NCBI GenBank assembly: GCA_946187935.1
Contig: CAMHSJ010000002.1
Span: 1-64,000, forward strand
Direction: 5' to 3'
From: an uncultured Clostridia bacterium
GTDB lineage: Bacteria; Bacillota; Clostridia; Saccharofermentanales; Saccharofermentanaceae
DNA length: 64,000 nt
The position numbers were made by a program, and so were the translations under genes. Of this stretch, positions 54,129-63,193 are shown piece after piece; the first letter of the stretch is position 1, and each line of letters starts with the position of its first letter. The notes beneath the pieces were generated by a model that worked only from the letters and a program-made list of their open reading frames with translations, searched no databases and was not told where the DNA came from.

Positions 54129-54965
54129 TTAGCTGTAATTCTCGATAAACTGGGATACGCAGATGTGTCTGCCGTCTATGTCTTCAATGACGAACTGGCG
54201 GTTTACAGACTGCTGTCTTGCCTTGTTTGCCTCAGGCAGATCCTCGATGATCTTAACGCCCTGACCCTTGAGTTCGTTATGAAGAAGGAAGGGCTCAGAG
54301 CAGTAGATATACATATCGTACTTGATCCCGAAATCCCTGGCATTCTTAAGTATCGCGCCTTCGCCCTTAACGAGGACGACAGCTATGTTATCCCTTGTTA
54401 GCTTTATGTGAGGCATAGCCTCGTCGTCTAAGTGGACAGCCATAAAGCCAAGCTTGTCCTCATAGAACAAGGAAGTCTTATAGATATCTTCACAAGCGAA
54501 AACGGCGGCCTGGCTGTTCATGAGAAGAAGTCTGCCTGACTCCGTGCTCTCAGGATCTTCCTTGGATTCAACGGGCTTGCCGTTATACTGATAACCTAAA
54601 AGCTGAGTGCCGAAGACCTTCTCGTGATCTGCCAGAGACTCTAAGATACCGCTCCTTCTCGTGATCTCTTCGGTCGTAAGCTCGGAGGGGATTACTCTTA
54701 ATGATTCAACTTTCTCACAGTATTCAAGAAGATTAAGGAGCCTGATGTGAAGCGCTGTTATATCAGAGTCGGGAACTTCAGCCCCCTTGCCATGGATATA
54801 CATCATGCCGCATTCTACTGCTTCTGCGGGAAGCCCTGCATAAAGGTGCATCAGAAGGTTCATCTCATCCGTGCACTTATCGTCAACTCCGCCTTGGCCA
54901 ATTGTCTCTTCGATCATGTCGAAAACACGGTTCATGTCATGTAAAGGGTATTCTTTATTAAGCAT
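54129..54965 (-). CDS. VOC (glyoxalase-like) domain protein with an unknown N-terminal half
   Basis: 278 residues. The C-terminal 125 residues look like a VOC fold half: AAVFACEDIYKTSLFYEDKLGFMAVHLDDEAMPHIKLTRDNIAVVLVKG, then DIDGRHICVSQFIE. The N-terminal 150 residues are helical (NRVFDMIEETIGQGG, HLYAGLPAEAVECGMMYIHGKG) and not recognised. VOC proteins include isomerases, dioxygenases and resistance proteins; none can be chosen here. The start has GGGAGAAAG. It stands alone. Confidence 0.7.
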   Translation of the reverse strand: MLNKEYPLHDMNRVFDMIEETIGQGGVDDKCTDEMNLLMHLYAGLPAEAVECGMMYIHGKGAEVPDSDITALHIRLLNLLEYCEKVESLRVIPSELTTEEITRRSGILESLADHEKVFGTQLLGYQYNGKPVESKEDPESTESGRLLLMNSQAAVFACEDIYKTSLFYEDKLGFMAVHLDDEAMPHIKLTRDNIAVVLVKGEGAILKNARDFGIKYDMYIYCSEPFLLHNELKGQGVKIIEDLPEANKARQQSVNRQFVIEDIDGRHICVSQFIENYS

Positions 54966-55095
54966 ATCTTTCTCCCTGACTTTAGTATTAATAATTCTAT
55001 TTTTTGTTCCAGGAAATTACAAGAGTCAGGGGAATATGCCTGCCTTTTAAATGGTATAATGTTGTGGTTAAAATTCTTTGAGGGGTGTAAGTGCT

Positions 55096-55173
55096 ATGAG
55101 TAAGAAAATGATCAAAGCCGTGCGTGACAAAGGGACAGGCCTTCTGTCACATGCATGCTATAATTACGAATAA
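55096..55173 (+). CDS. Possible 25-residue small protein or leader peptide
   Basis: Reads MSKKMIKAVRDKGTGLLSH plus six more residues. An extended -10 box (TGG-TATAAT, 55055-55060) and GAGGGG ten bases before the ATG suggest it is expressed. It contains a hairpin (GTGACA/TGTCAC and AAGG/CCTT, 55124-55150), and a TATAAT at 55159-55164 in its last codons could start the lipoprotein transcript. It may be a real small protein, a leader peptide or a chance frame. Confidence 0.3.
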   Translation: MSKKMIKAVRDKGTGLLSHACYNYE

Positions 55174-55198
55174 GACTTGAGATCCAGGGAGCAAGCAG

Positions 55199-55765
55199 AT
55201 GAGAAAGACTATTTCAGTTATCCTTATACTTGTCATGGCACTTTCGATGGCGGGGTGCACTAAGCCTAAAGCTGCCATGGTCACAGTAACTGCAACAGAA
55301 GATCAGATCGACGAAGAATTGCAGCAGTTCGGAACTGAGTATAATGCCGGAAGAGGCTTTCGCTTGATCAATCTGTCTGAAGGTGAGAAGAGGATAGTTA
55401 ACGGTCCTTTTGCTGTCATTTCCTGTCCTTTTGGCTCTGAAGAACACTACAGGCTCATAGAGTGTCCTGAAGGAGATGATATCAGTGAAGATATCAAGAA
55501 GAACTGGACAACGGATTATCTGGAGGCAAAGACCATCTTAGTGATCTCCTATTACAGAACGGAGGTCGATGTTACTACCTATTCAAATGGCGGACAGATC
55601 TCAAATACGTTCTATGATGTTTCCGTGAAAGTCGTACAAGTCGAAGAAACGAATAACAAGTATTACCTTAATACAAAAATCATGAATGAGAAGGAAACTG
55701 ACATCAGAGGCAGTCTCCCTGATGCCATATGTACATTCTTAAGTGAGGAATGCACTATCGAATAA
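55199..55765 (+). CDS. Small predicted lipoprotein
   Basis: 188 residues with signal peptide MRKTISVILILVMALSMAGC, whose MAGC lipobox places the lipidated Cys at residue 20. The mature domain starts TKPKAAMVTVTATEDQIDEELQQ and has no family I recognise. AGGGAG is seven bases before the ATG. Start-region similarity to the lipoprotein at 51214 is limited to the signal. ybaK begins 23 bases after its stop and is probably co-transcribed. Confidence 0.78.
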   Translation: MRKTISVILILVMALSMAGCTKPKAAMVTVTATEDQIDEELQQFGTEYNAGRGFRLINLSEGEKRIVNGPFAVISCPFGSEEHYRLIECPEGDDISEDIKKNWTTDYLEAKTILVISYYRTEVDVTTYSNGGQISNTFYDVSVKVVQVEETNNKYYLNTKIMNEKETDIRGSLPDAICTFLSEECTIE

Positions 55766-55788
55766 ACTGCTTGACTGAAAGGATAAAG

Positions 55789-56268
55789 ATGGCGGATATC
55801 AAGAAGACGAATGCAATGAGGATCCTCGATAAAGCAGGGATCAAATACACATTCCACGAATACGAGTACGACGAGAATGACCTTGACGGTCATCACGTGG
55901 CTGATTATCTTGGCCTTCCTTACGAGGAAGTCTTTAAGACATTGACTGCCAGAAGCGATAAAGGCGAGTATCTGGTATTCTGCTTATCAGTTGATGACGA
56001 AGTCGACCTTAAGAAAGCCGCTAAGCTCGCAGGGGCAAAGAGCGTGGAGATGATCCATGTCAAAGACCTTCTGAATGTAACAGGCTATATCAGAGGCGGC
56101 TGCTCTCCTATTGGCATGAAGAAACAATACAGAACTTTTATCGACGAGATGATCGAACTGGTCGATAACGTCAGCGTCAGTGCAGGGCAGAGGGGACTCC
56201 AGATAAGACTTGCTTCACTAGATCTCATTCGCTTCACAAATGCCACAGTAGGGGATTTTGCTTCATAG
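55789..56268 (+). CDS. ybaK: YbaK/EbsC family aminoacyl-tRNA deacylase
   Basis: 159 residues from the ATG at 55789 (AAAGGA upstream; a longer reading from 55750 overlaps the preceding gene and was rejected). The family pattern is clear: TNAMRILDKAGIKYTFHEYEYD, EEVFKTLTARSDKGEYLVFCLS with the catalytic Lys, and VTGYIRGGCSPIGMKKQYRTFID. Relatives remove Cys from mischarged tRNA-Pro. It lies between the lipoprotein gene and murC. Confidence 0.92.
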   Translation: MADIKKTNAMRILDKAGIKYTFHEYEYDENDLDGHHVADYLGLPYEEVFKTLTARSDKGEYLVFCLSVDDEVDLKKAAKLAGAKSVEMIHVKDLLNVTGYIRGGCSPIGMKKQYRTFIDEMIELVDNVSVSAGQRGLQIRLASLDLIRFTNATVGDFAS

Positions 56269-56313
56269 GTAACAAGTGATAAGATTACTTAATCAGATTC
56301 AGAAGGTGTTTAT

Positions 56314-57768
56314 ATGTTAGACAGTAAGACGTTTAAGCTTAGTGATATCGACAAAGGTTCAAGGATCTACTTCATAGGTATCGGCGGCATATCAATGAAC
56401 GGGCTGGCCAAGCTTGCCAAGGCAGCAGGTTTTGCCGTAGGCGGTTCCGATAACCATCCGGGTGAGAGGACAGAAGAGCTTGCCAGGGAAGGCATTACTA
56501 TCTACAACTCCCAGACAGCTTCCAACATCGACGATTTTAAGCCTGATTATCTTGTTAAGACGGCAGCGATCCTCCCTCACAATGAAGAGGTCAGACGAGC
56601 AAATGAATCAGGTCTTCAGATCTTTGACAGGGCTGAGTTCCTGGGCGCTTTTACAAGGACATATCCTCAGGTTATCAATGTCTCAGGTACTCACGGCAAG
56701 ACGACTACGACTTCCATGACATCCCTGATGCTCATTGATTCGGGCTTGGACCCTACTGTCCATCTCGGTGCTGATCTTGATATATTCGGAGGTACGGTAA
56801 AGACAGGTTCTCCTGATCTTCTCGTCTCTGAGGCTTGTGAGTTCAACAGGTCTTTTTTAAACTTCTCATCTACTACGGCGATAATCACCAACATAGACCA
56901 CGACCACGTTGACTGCTATCCGACTATCCAGGATGTGATCGATGTCTTTGCCAAGTTTATAGAACTCATAGATGACAATGGCAATCTGGTGGTATCAGGA
57001 CATGACATAAATATTGCGAAGTCCGTCTCTCAGGCAAGGGAACGTTTTAATGAACTCGGAAGGTCATTCCCTAATGTGATCGCTTGCGCTCTTGACGGTG
57101 AAACTTGCGAAGTGACAGGAGCCAAGGCAGACATTATCGCATCTGACATTGAATTCGTTGAAGGACATCCCAACTTCAACATCATCTATAAAGGTGAGGA
57201 TATCGGCAGGGTAGCTTTAAGGATCCCCGGAAGCCACAACATCAGCAATGCACTTAATGCGGCAGCTGCGGCTCTTCTTAACGGTGCCACGCCGGAAGCT
57301 GTGATCAATGCACTTAATTCATTTAACGGTGCTGACGGAAGATACACCATAAAGGGCAAGTATAAGGGCTGCGATGTCGTTGTTGACTATGCTCATCATC
57401 CGACTGCCGCAAGAGCTACGATAGAGGCAGCATCCAACATGCCCCATGGCGATATATTAGTCGTTTTCCAGCCGCTTACATTTAACAGGACCAAGCTCCT
57501 TTTCGAGGATTACGTTACGAGCCTTCTGCCTTGCAGGAAGATCCTTTTCGCCGAGATATTCTCTGACAGAGAGATCAACACACATGAGATCTCCAGCAAG
57601 GACATAAGCGACGAGATCAACAGGCGCGGAGGCGACTCTGAATTCTTCGAAGACAGGGAAGAACTCAAGGCCAGGATCGACGAGCTCATTAAGCCGGGCG
57701 ACATCATTCTCATCTTGGGACCTGAAGATATAAGAACGTTAGGTGACGAACTCTGTCCCAAGCCGTAA
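56314..57768 (+). CDS. murC: UDP-N-acetylmuramate-L-alanine ligase
   Basis: 484 residues. The N-terminal Rossmann motif YFIGIGGISMNGLAKL is typical of MurC, followed by the ATP loop NVSGTHGKTTTTSM (about 127) and the Mur ligase C-terminal domain (DYAHHPTAARATIEA, LVVFQPLTFNRTKLL). It adds L-Ala to UDP-MurNAc, the first peptide step of peptidoglycan synthesis. A membrane-protein gene starts at the base after its stop codon, so the two are coupled. Confidence 0.95.
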   Translation: MLDSKTFKLSDIDKGSRIYFIGIGGISMNGLAKLAKAAGFAVGGSDNHPGERTEELAREGITIYNSQTASNIDDFKPDYLVKTAAILPHNEEVRRANESGLQIFDRAEFLGAFTRTYPQVINVSGTHGKTTTTSMTSLMLIDSGLDPTVHLGADLDIFGGTVKTGSPDLLVSEACEFNRSFLNFSSTTAIITNIDHDHVDCYPTIQDVIDVFAKFIELIDDNGNLVVSGHDINIAKSVSQARERFNELGRSFPNVIACALDGETCEVTGAKADIIASDIEFVEGHPNFNIIYKGEDIGRVALRIPGSHNISNALNAAAAALLNGATPEAVINALNSFNGADGRYTIKGKYKGCDVVVDYAHHPTAARATIEAASNMPHGDILVVFQPLTFNRTKLLFEDYVTSLLPCRKILFAEIFSDREINTHEISSKDISDEINRRGGDSEFFEDREELKARIDELIKPGDIILILGPEDIRTLGDELCPKP

Positions 57769-59292
57769 ATGAAGAAGAATCAGGAATCACAGTTTAATAC
57801 CACGAAAACTGCGAGCCGCCAGCTGAGAGCCAGGAAGATCCCGCTTACAGCCAAGATAGCAGCAGGCGTGTCTTTTGCCATGTGCATAGTGATGCTCGTT
57901 TTATTTCTCATAGCATCAGGAAGCGGCAAGGCTTTGGATAAGACAGCAGTATTCTTTGGTCTTGAAGATCAGGGCGGAGTTTCTCTTCCTCTTAAGTACG
58001 CTCTTGCCAATGCAGGCTTTGAAATGGCCGTTATAGATCCGGAAGATACCTGTGAGCTGCCTTCGAGACTTAAGGATGAAGACGTAGTTGTCATTGCCAT
58101 AGGCCCTGACAGTTTTAATGTTATGGACAGCATAAGGGAAGCAGGAGACGATAATGTCCTTGGCTATTGCCTCATTGATCCGGACTATCCCGGCAATGCC
58201 GCGGTAGAAGGCTATTCGACCATATCACCCAATAAGCCTATTGCTGTCTTCGGCCTTGATGAAGACACGGGTGATTCAGACTCGCTTTCAGGTCCTGCCA
58301 TGATATTCGAGAGGATATCAGGTGTTGATACTGTTTACGGCACACCCTCCAGGACGGGAGGCGCAGGTTCATATAAGGTCTTCTCATCACCTGATATGAA
58401 CCGTTTCCTTTATCTTGCAGCTGACTCGTCAAGCATCACTTCCATGCTTCATTCAGCAAGCTTTTCTTCTGAACTTGCACGGTACCTCGGCCTGAGGTTT
58501 GAAGGGGAGTACGGTTTAGGCAAGGTCAATGCCTGGTTCATCTTAAGGACAGTATCCCTTTTCCTTGCTCTTGCAGGTCTTTTGGTCTTCCTGTTCTTTA
58601 TCCCTGTTCCGACTCCTGACAAGGGCGAAAAGAAGCTCAAAGGCAAGGACAGCCTCGCCATGATAATAGTCACGGGCGCAGGAGCCTGGCTTGCCCTTTG
58701 CACAGTGGTCCTCGAGATAATACCCAAGGTAAAGGCATTTGCTCCTTACCTGGTCATATTCGCACCTGCATTCCTGATCCTTCTGATGTTTATCTTCAGG
58801 GCGGGATACTATCTGTCCAACAAGACGAGCTATGAGCCCAGGCGCGAAAAGATCACCAACTACCTTATCACCGCTGCTCTTGAAGTCATCATCACTCTTA
58901 TGGCACTGCTCTTGTTTACCGGACTCTCATCGGGACCTAAGAGCTCTTTGTCTTACATAACAGCTGCTTCGGTCCTTATGGTAAACACCTTTGCCTGCTA
59001 CTGTCTTGCGGCAGTGGACAAGAAATCGAGGTTTAACGGTGAAGGTCCGGCCTCTTACTTCGGCAATCCCTTATATCCCATAAGCACAATGCTCCCGGCG
59101 GTTGCGGGCATCATCGCAGCTCTGTTTACTGCAGACAGCGGGTTCCTTTATGTTTCGCTGATAGGCCTTGCCATTTCAGCCGTACCTTATCTGGCATCTC
59201 AGACGATCAAGCGCAGCTCAGACTTCTGCTTCCTTGCAGCAATAGTGCACGGGATAATAAGCGCAATGCTCGTGTTACTTGGCGTGAATTAA
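57769..59292 (+). CDS. Multi-pass membrane protein of unknown function, coupled to murC
   Basis: 507 residues. A basic N-terminus (RQLRARKIPLTAK) and TM1 (about 30-50) are followed by a 200-residue extracellular alpha/beta domain (KTAVFFGLEDQGGVSLPLKYALANAGF, VVVIAIGPDSFNVMDSI). About eight helices then run from 260 to 505. No family is recognised. It has no ribosome site of its own and starts directly after the murC stop, so its level should follow MurC. A role at the cell envelope is suggested by position only. Confidence 0.75.
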   Translation: MKKNQESQFNTTKTASRQLRARKIPLTAKIAAGVSFAMCIVMLVLFLIASGSGKALDKTAVFFGLEDQGGVSLPLKYALANAGFEMAVIDPEDTCELPSRLKDEDVVVIAIGPDSFNVMDSIREAGDDNVLGYCLIDPDYPGNAAVEGYSTISPNKPIAVFGLDEDTGDSDSLSGPAMIFERISGVDTVYGTPSRTGGAGSYKVFSSPDMNRFLYLAADSSSITSMLHSASFSSELARYLGLRFEGEYGLGKVNAWFILRTVSLFLALAGLLVFLFFIPVPTPDKGEKKLKGKDSLAMIIVTGAGAWLALCTVVLEIIPKVKAFAPYLVIFAPAFLILLMFIFRAGYYLSNKTSYEPRREKITNYLITAALEVIITLMALLLFTGLSSGPKSSLSYITAASVLMVNTFACYCLAAVDKKSRFNGEGPASYFGNPLYPISTMLPAVAGIIAALFTADSGFLYVSLIGLAISAVPYLASQTIKRSSDFCFLAAIVHGIISAMLVLLGVN

Positions 59293-59303
59293 TAAATAAA
59301 CGA

Positions 59304-59332
59304 TTGACTTTAAGCATCCCAAAGTGTATCAT
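59304..59332 (+). promoter_or_regulatory. Promoter of the rplU operon
   Basis: TTGACT (59304-59309), 17-bp spacer, TATCAT (59327-59332). About 95 bases of leader follow up to rplU, the place where Firmicutes carry the L21 leader. I see short pairing stretches (CGGGTGACCGC) but cannot confirm the fold. Confidence 0.65.
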
Positions 59333-59435
59333 ACGCGGGTGACCGCATGTGCCGGGCTTCTAAACGTGCCTGAATTTATGTGTTCAGACACTGCCTTTGG
59401 ATAGCAGCGAGACTGGAAGAACAGGAGGAAAAAAC

Positions 59436-59738
59436 ATGTACGCAGTAATCAAGACTGGTGGTAAGCAGTACAAGGTTGAGGTCGGCGACGAGATCTTCGT
59501 TGAGAAGCTCGAAGGCGATGAGGGCAGCCAGGTTACATTCGATGAGGTTCTTGCTATCTCTGATGACAACGGTATCAAGGCCGGCGATCTTAAGGCTACC
59601 GTAACAGGTGAGATCGTTAAGCAGGGTAAGAACAAGAAGGTCGTTGTAGCTAAGTACAAGGCAAAGAAGGGCTACCGCCGTAAGAATGGCCACAGACAGC
59701 CTTACACACGTGTTCGCGTATCCGCGATCAATGCCTGA
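59436..59738 (+). CDS. rplU: Ribosomal protein L21
   Basis: 100 residues ([25 protein letters not shown] ... [21 protein letters not shown]). AGGAGG is seven bases before ATG at 59436; a longer reading from 59397 lies upstream of it. It is the first gene of the rplU-prp-rpmA-obgE operon. The stop overlaps the prp start as TGATG. Confidence 0.96.
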   Translation: MYAVIKTGGKQYKVEVGDEIFVEKLEGDEGSQVTFDEVLAISDDNGIKAGDLKATVTGEIVKQGKNKKVVVAKYKAKKGYRRKNGHRQPYTRVRVSAINA

Positions 59739-60109
59739 TGATAACGGCGATCGTTGACAGAGAAGGCCAGGATATAAGGCTTATCAGCATAAGCGGACAT
59801 TCCGGATATGCTGAGTCCGGCAAAGACATTATCTGCGCAACAGTTTCGGCTCTGATATATACAGCAGCCAATGCACTTGAAGATATCTGCGGTTACGATA
59901 ACGAAGGATTCTTCAGGGTAACAGGCGAAGATACGGATGAAGTCAATGCCTCGATAGCGCTCCCTGATCAGGGTGACAAGGACACTAAGACCAGAGCACA
60001 GGTTATAATGAGGACTTTGGAATTAGGACTTATATCGGTAGCTTCTTCTTACAACGGTAACGGCAAGAGATTTATTGAGATTATTAACTCGAAGACACCG
60101 GAGGTGTAA
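59738..60109 (+). CDS. prp: Ribosomal-processing cysteine protease Prp
   Basis: 123 residues. The conserved [20 protein letters not shown] holds the catalytic His and Cys pair (about H22 and C34). In Staphylococcus aureus, Prp (YsxB) removes the N-terminal extension of L27. The L27 encoded directly after it has exactly such an extension, which supports the call. It overlaps rplU by one base. Confidence 0.92.
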   Translation: MITAIVDREGQDIRLISISGHSGYAESGKDIICATVSALIYTAANALEDICGYDNEGFFRVTGEDTDEVNASIALPDQGDKDTKTRAQVIMRTLELGLISVASSYNGNGKRFIEIINSKTPEV

Positions 60110-60111
60110 AA

Positions 60112-60393
60112 ATGCTTAAGATGAATTTACAGCTCTTCGCTCATAAGAAGGGAATGGGTTCCACCAAGAACGGCCGTGAATCCCAGTCCAAGAGACTTGG
60201 TGCGAAGAAGGGCGACGGACAGCTCGTTCTCGCCGGCAACATTCTTGTAAGACAGCGCGGCACTAAGATCCATCCCGGAACCAATGTTGGAATCGGTTCT
60301 GACGATACACTTTATGCAAAGATCGATGGTGCAGTTAAGTACGAGCGTCTCGGCAAGGATAAGAAGCAGGTAAGCGTTTATCCTGTAGCTTAA
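60112..60393 (+). CDS. rpmA: Ribosomal protein L27 with a cleavable N-terminal extension
   Basis: 93 residues. The sequence begins [27 protein letters not shown] before HKKG is the Prp cleavage motif, so mature L27 would start at AHKKG or HKKG, where its N-terminus reaches the peptidyl-transferase centre. GGAGG is seven bases upstream of the ATG. A strong terminator follows. Confidence 0.96.
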   Translation: MLKMNLQLFAHKKGMGSTKNGRESQSKRLGAKKGDGQLVLAGNILVRQRGTKIHPGTNVGIGSDDTLYAKIDGAVKYERLGKDKKQVSVYPVA

Positions 60394-60419
60394 GGATAAA
60401 GCTTTAAAGTGATTCTTTA

Positions 60420-60459
60420 AGAGCAGTCTGTCTATATAAGGAGACTGCTCTTCTTTTTT
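60420..60459 (+). terminator. rpmA terminator upstream of obgE
   Basis: A perfect 10-bp stem AGAGCAGTCT/AGACTGCTCT, followed by TCTTTTTT. It lies within the operon, so obgE may be expressed at a lower level than the ribosomal genes. Confidence 0.85.
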
Positions 60460-60469
60460 AAGGTGCATT

Positions 60470-61744
60470 ATGTTTATCGACCACTCTAAGATCTATGTAA
60501 AAGCAGGTGACGGCGGAGCAGGAGCTTTAAGCTTTCACACAGAGAAGTACATCACGAATGGCGGTCCTGACGGCGGTGACGGCGGCAATGGAGGCAATAT
60601 AGTCTTTAAGGCTACATCTAACCTCACGAGCCTTGCCGGCTTCAGGTTCAAGCACAAGTTCATTGCAGAGAACGGCGTTAAGGGCGGCAACCGCAAGATG
60701 TACGGCAGAAACGGCAAGGATCTTGAGATCGCCGTTCCTGTCGGCACGCTCATACGTGACCTTGAGACAGGAAGGATAGTTGCTGATTTTACCGAAGACG
60801 GTCAGGAAGTGATCGTTGCCAAGGGCGGCAAGGGCGGTCTTGGAAATATGCACTATGCCAATTCTGTAAGGCAGGCTCCCCAGTTCGCAACGCCGGGTCT
60901 TCCCGGAGAAGAAAGAAACCTTTCTGTTGAGCTTAAGCTCATTGCAGACTGCGGACTCGTAGGCTTCCCTAATGCAGGCAAGTCAACGCTCCTGTCTGTT
61001 ATGACAAGGGCCAAGCCCAAGATCGCGGATTATCCGTTTACGACACTCGAACCTGTACTCGGCGTTGTATCCAACTATGACATGAGCTATGTAATAGCTG
61101 ATATCCCGGGAATAATCGAGAACGCGCATGAAGGTGCGGGCTTAGGACATGACTTCCTCCGCCACATCGAGAGAACAAGGCTCCTCATCCATGTTGTCGA
61201 TGTTTCTGCTTCCGAAGGAAGAGATCCCATAGACGATTTCAAGGCGATCAATAACGAACTTATGGAGTTTAATCCCGAACTGGGAGCAAGGCCGCAGATC
61301 GTTGTAGCCAACAAGTGTGATGCGGCATCCGAGGAAGAGATCGAGATGTTCGTAAATGAAGTCAAGGAACTGGGATACGAAGATGTCTTTGTCGTATCGG
61401 CAGCAGGAAGGATCGGTATAGAAGAGCTTACCAATAAGGTGACTGAGATGGTCAGCAAGCTCCCTCCGACAAAGCTCCACGATGAGGCTGAATCAGGCGA
61501 GAAGATCTACAGCTTCGAAGAGACCAAGAAGTACGAGATCATATACCACGATGATCTTTACGAGGTTACGGGCGCCTGGATCAAGACGATCTTTAATTCG
61601 ACCAATTTCGATGATACAGAGTCAATGAACTTCTTCCAGAGGACATTAGAGTCTTCAGGGATCATAGAAGATCTTAAGAAAGCAGGCTGCCGTGAGGGCG
61701 ATACCGTTAAGATCTGTGATCTTGAATTTGACTACTACGACTGA
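60470..61744 (+). CDS. obgE: Obg GTPase
   Basis: 424 residues. The glycine-rich Obg fold (GGDGGAGALSFHTEKYITNGGPDGGDGG) is followed by the G domain with G1 GFPNAGKST (about 164), G3 DIPG, G4 NKCD, and a C-terminal OCT domain (about 345-424), typical of Firmicutes Obg. It acts in 50S assembly and stress control. AAGGTG stands close to the start. It lies just after the rpmA terminator. Confidence 0.97.
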   Translation: MFIDHSKIYVKAGDGGAGALSFHTEKYITNGGPDGGDGGNGGNIVFKATSNLTSLAGFRFKHKFIAENGVKGGNRKMYGRNGKDLEIAVPVGTLIRDLETGRIVADFTEDGQEVIVAKGGKGGLGNMHYANSVRQAPQFATPGLPGEERNLSVELKLIADCGLVGFPNAGKSTLLSVMTRAKPKIADYPFTTLEPVLGVVSNYDMSYVIADIPGIIENAHEGAGLGHDFLRHIERTRLLIHVVDVSASEGRDPIDDFKAINNELMEFNPELGARPQIVVANKCDAASEEEIEMFVNEVKELGYEDVFVVSAAGRIGIEELTNKVTEMVSKLPPTKLHDEAESGEKIYSFEETKKYEIIYHDDLYEVTGAWIKTIFNSTNFDDTESMNFFQRTLESSGIIEDLKKAGCREGDTVKICDLEFDYYD

Positions 61745-61767
61745 CCTTAATGGAGTAAAATATCCGT

Positions 61768-62229
61768 ATGGATTATCTGATGCAGCTGACAGGCAATAGA
61801 ATACTGATAGCAGGCCTTATCTCCTGGGCGATAGCGCAGGTCTTCAAGGCAATAAATAATGTTATCATCACAGGAGAATTCAGCTTGGAGAGGCTTTTCG
61901 GAGACGGAGGCATGCCGAGCGGTCATTCCGCAACGGTTTCCGCCGTGATGCTCTCGGTCGGATTCGAATGCGGTTTTGACAGCCCGATCTTTGCCGTAGC
62001 TGCCATCCTCGCTATCATCGTAATGCACGATGCCATGAACGTCAGGCTCGAATCGGGCAAGCAGGCTCATCTTCTCAATATCATGACCGAGCATATGGAG
62101 AAGCTGACAGGCAAGGATCTTAACAACGATGAGAAACTCAAAGAACTCCTCGGACACACGCCTACTCAGGTCGGCGCAGGTTGTGCGCTCGGTCTTGTGG
62201 TGGCAATAATCTTTCATTTGGTATTCTGA
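61768..62229 (+). CDS. Divergent PAP2 family membrane protein (DUF212, YuiD-like)
   Basis: 153 residues, four or so helices. The PAP2-type motif is seen as GGMPSGHSATVSA with HDAMNVR, matching the divergent PAP2 family. Whether it dephosphorylates lipids is not established. A TAAAAT lies six bases before the ATG, while TGGAG is about 13 bases away, so the start mode is unclear. It follows obgE by 23 bases and precedes the PfkB kinase by three. Confidence 0.85.
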   Translation: MDYLMQLTGNRILIAGLISWAIAQVFKAINNVIITGEFSLERLFGDGGMPSGHSATVSAVMLSVGFECGFDSPIFAVAAILAIIVMHDAMNVRLESGKQAHLLNIMTEHMEKLTGKDLNNDEKLKELLGHTPTQVGAGCALGLVVAIIFHLVF

Positions 62230-62232
62230 TTT

Positions 62233-63144
62233 ATGATCTACACAGTTACTCTTAATCCCGCTTTGGACAAGACTTTCAGATCGCCCGATTTTGCTTCAGG
62301 CTCTGTCAACAAGGTAACTCTCTTAAGACAGGATCCGGGCGGAAAGGGCATAAATGTATCCAAGCTCCTTAACAAGCTTGGAGTTGAGAGCTGCGCATGC
62401 TGTCTTTTGGGCGGCAGGGCAGGATCAGAAGTAAATGCGATGCTCGGTTCTTTCGGGATGGACTATATAGCTGAGCCTATCTCAGGTACGACAAGAACTA
62501 ATATCAAGATCTCAGATTCCAAGGGCGTTACTACAGAGATAAACGAAGTAGGCCCGGGCTTTGATTCTATAGGCTACAACGGACTTAAGGACAAGCTTTT
62601 CGAAAAGGTCACAGAAGGAGACATCGTTGTCCTGTCAGGCAGCCTTCCCGTCGGTGCTCCCGACAGCATCTATGCCGATCTTATAAGAGAGCTTAAGGCT
62701 AAAGGCTGCAAGGTAATGCTAGACAGCTATGGCAAGCCCCTTGAGCTTGCACTTGAAGAATCTCCTTTCTTTGTTAAGCCCAACAATGAGGAACTCGGCA
62801 TCAGCGATAATATCGAAGAATGCATCGCCAAGGCAAGAGAGCTTGCATCGACATGTGTTGAAGAAGTCATAATCTCCCTGGGAAGCAAGGGAGCCGTATA
62901 TTGCGATAAGGATGCCTGTTATGTAGGCTATCCGGCAGACATCACGCCTGTATGCACAACAGGCTGCGGTGACTCGATGGTGGCAGGCATGTGTTATGCT
63001 AAGCAAAACGGCCTTACGGGCAGGGATGCATTTGAATTTGCCTGCGCCTGTTCTGAGGCAGCCGCTCTTACTGACGGCACTGATGCGCCTGATGAGGCAG
63101 CCGTAAGGAGCTTTATCGGCAAGCTCAGGATCGAGAAGGTATAA
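62233..63144 (+). CDS. PfkB family sugar kinase, probable 1-phosphofructokinase
   Basis: 303 residues. The opening VTLNPALDKTF, the GGKGINVSKLL sugar-phosphate loop and VVLSGSLPVGAP are typical of FruK/LacC-type kinases. The catalytic motif reads TTGCGDSMVAG, with Cys where GAGDS normally has Ala; the catalytic Asp is kept. Fructose-1-phosphate or tagatose-6-phosphate are the likely substrates. No fructose PTS or DeoR regulator adjoins it, so the substrate is uncertain. It has no visible ribosome site and may be coupled to the PAP2-like gene. Confidence 0.85.
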   Translation: MIYTVTLNPALDKTFRSPDFASGSVNKVTLLRQDPGGKGINVSKLLNKLGVESCACCLLGGRAGSEVNAMLGSFGMDYIAEPISGTTRTNIKISDSKGVTTEINEVGPGFDSIGYNGLKDKLFEKVTEGDIVVLSGSLPVGAPDSIYADLIRELKAKGCKVMLDSYGKPLELALEESPFFVKPNNEELGISDNIEECIAKARELASTCVEEVIISLGSKGAVYCDKDACYVGYPADITPVCTTGCGDSMVAGMCYAKQNGLTGRDAFEFACACSEAAALTDGTDAPDEAAVRSFIGKLRIEKV

Positions 63145-63156
63145 AGCTTTTTCTTA

Positions 63157-63185
63157 TTGATATTGATGAACAAATGTTCTACAAT
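63157..63185 (+). promoter_or_regulatory. uvrB promoter with an SOS box
   Basis: TTGATA (63157-63162), 17-bp spacer, TACAAT (63180-63185). The spacer contains GAAC-AAAT-GTTC (63168-63179), matching the Gram-positive LexA box core GAAC-N4-GTTC. LexA bound there would cover the promoter. The ATG lies eight bases after the -10, with no ribosome site. Confidence 0.8.
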
Positions 63186-63193
63186 TATCTTAT

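Noticed and set aside
61747..62217. 156-codon minus-strand frame opposite the PAP2-like gene
   Set aside because: It is a shadow frame. The plus strand carries the clear GGMPSGHSATVSA motif.
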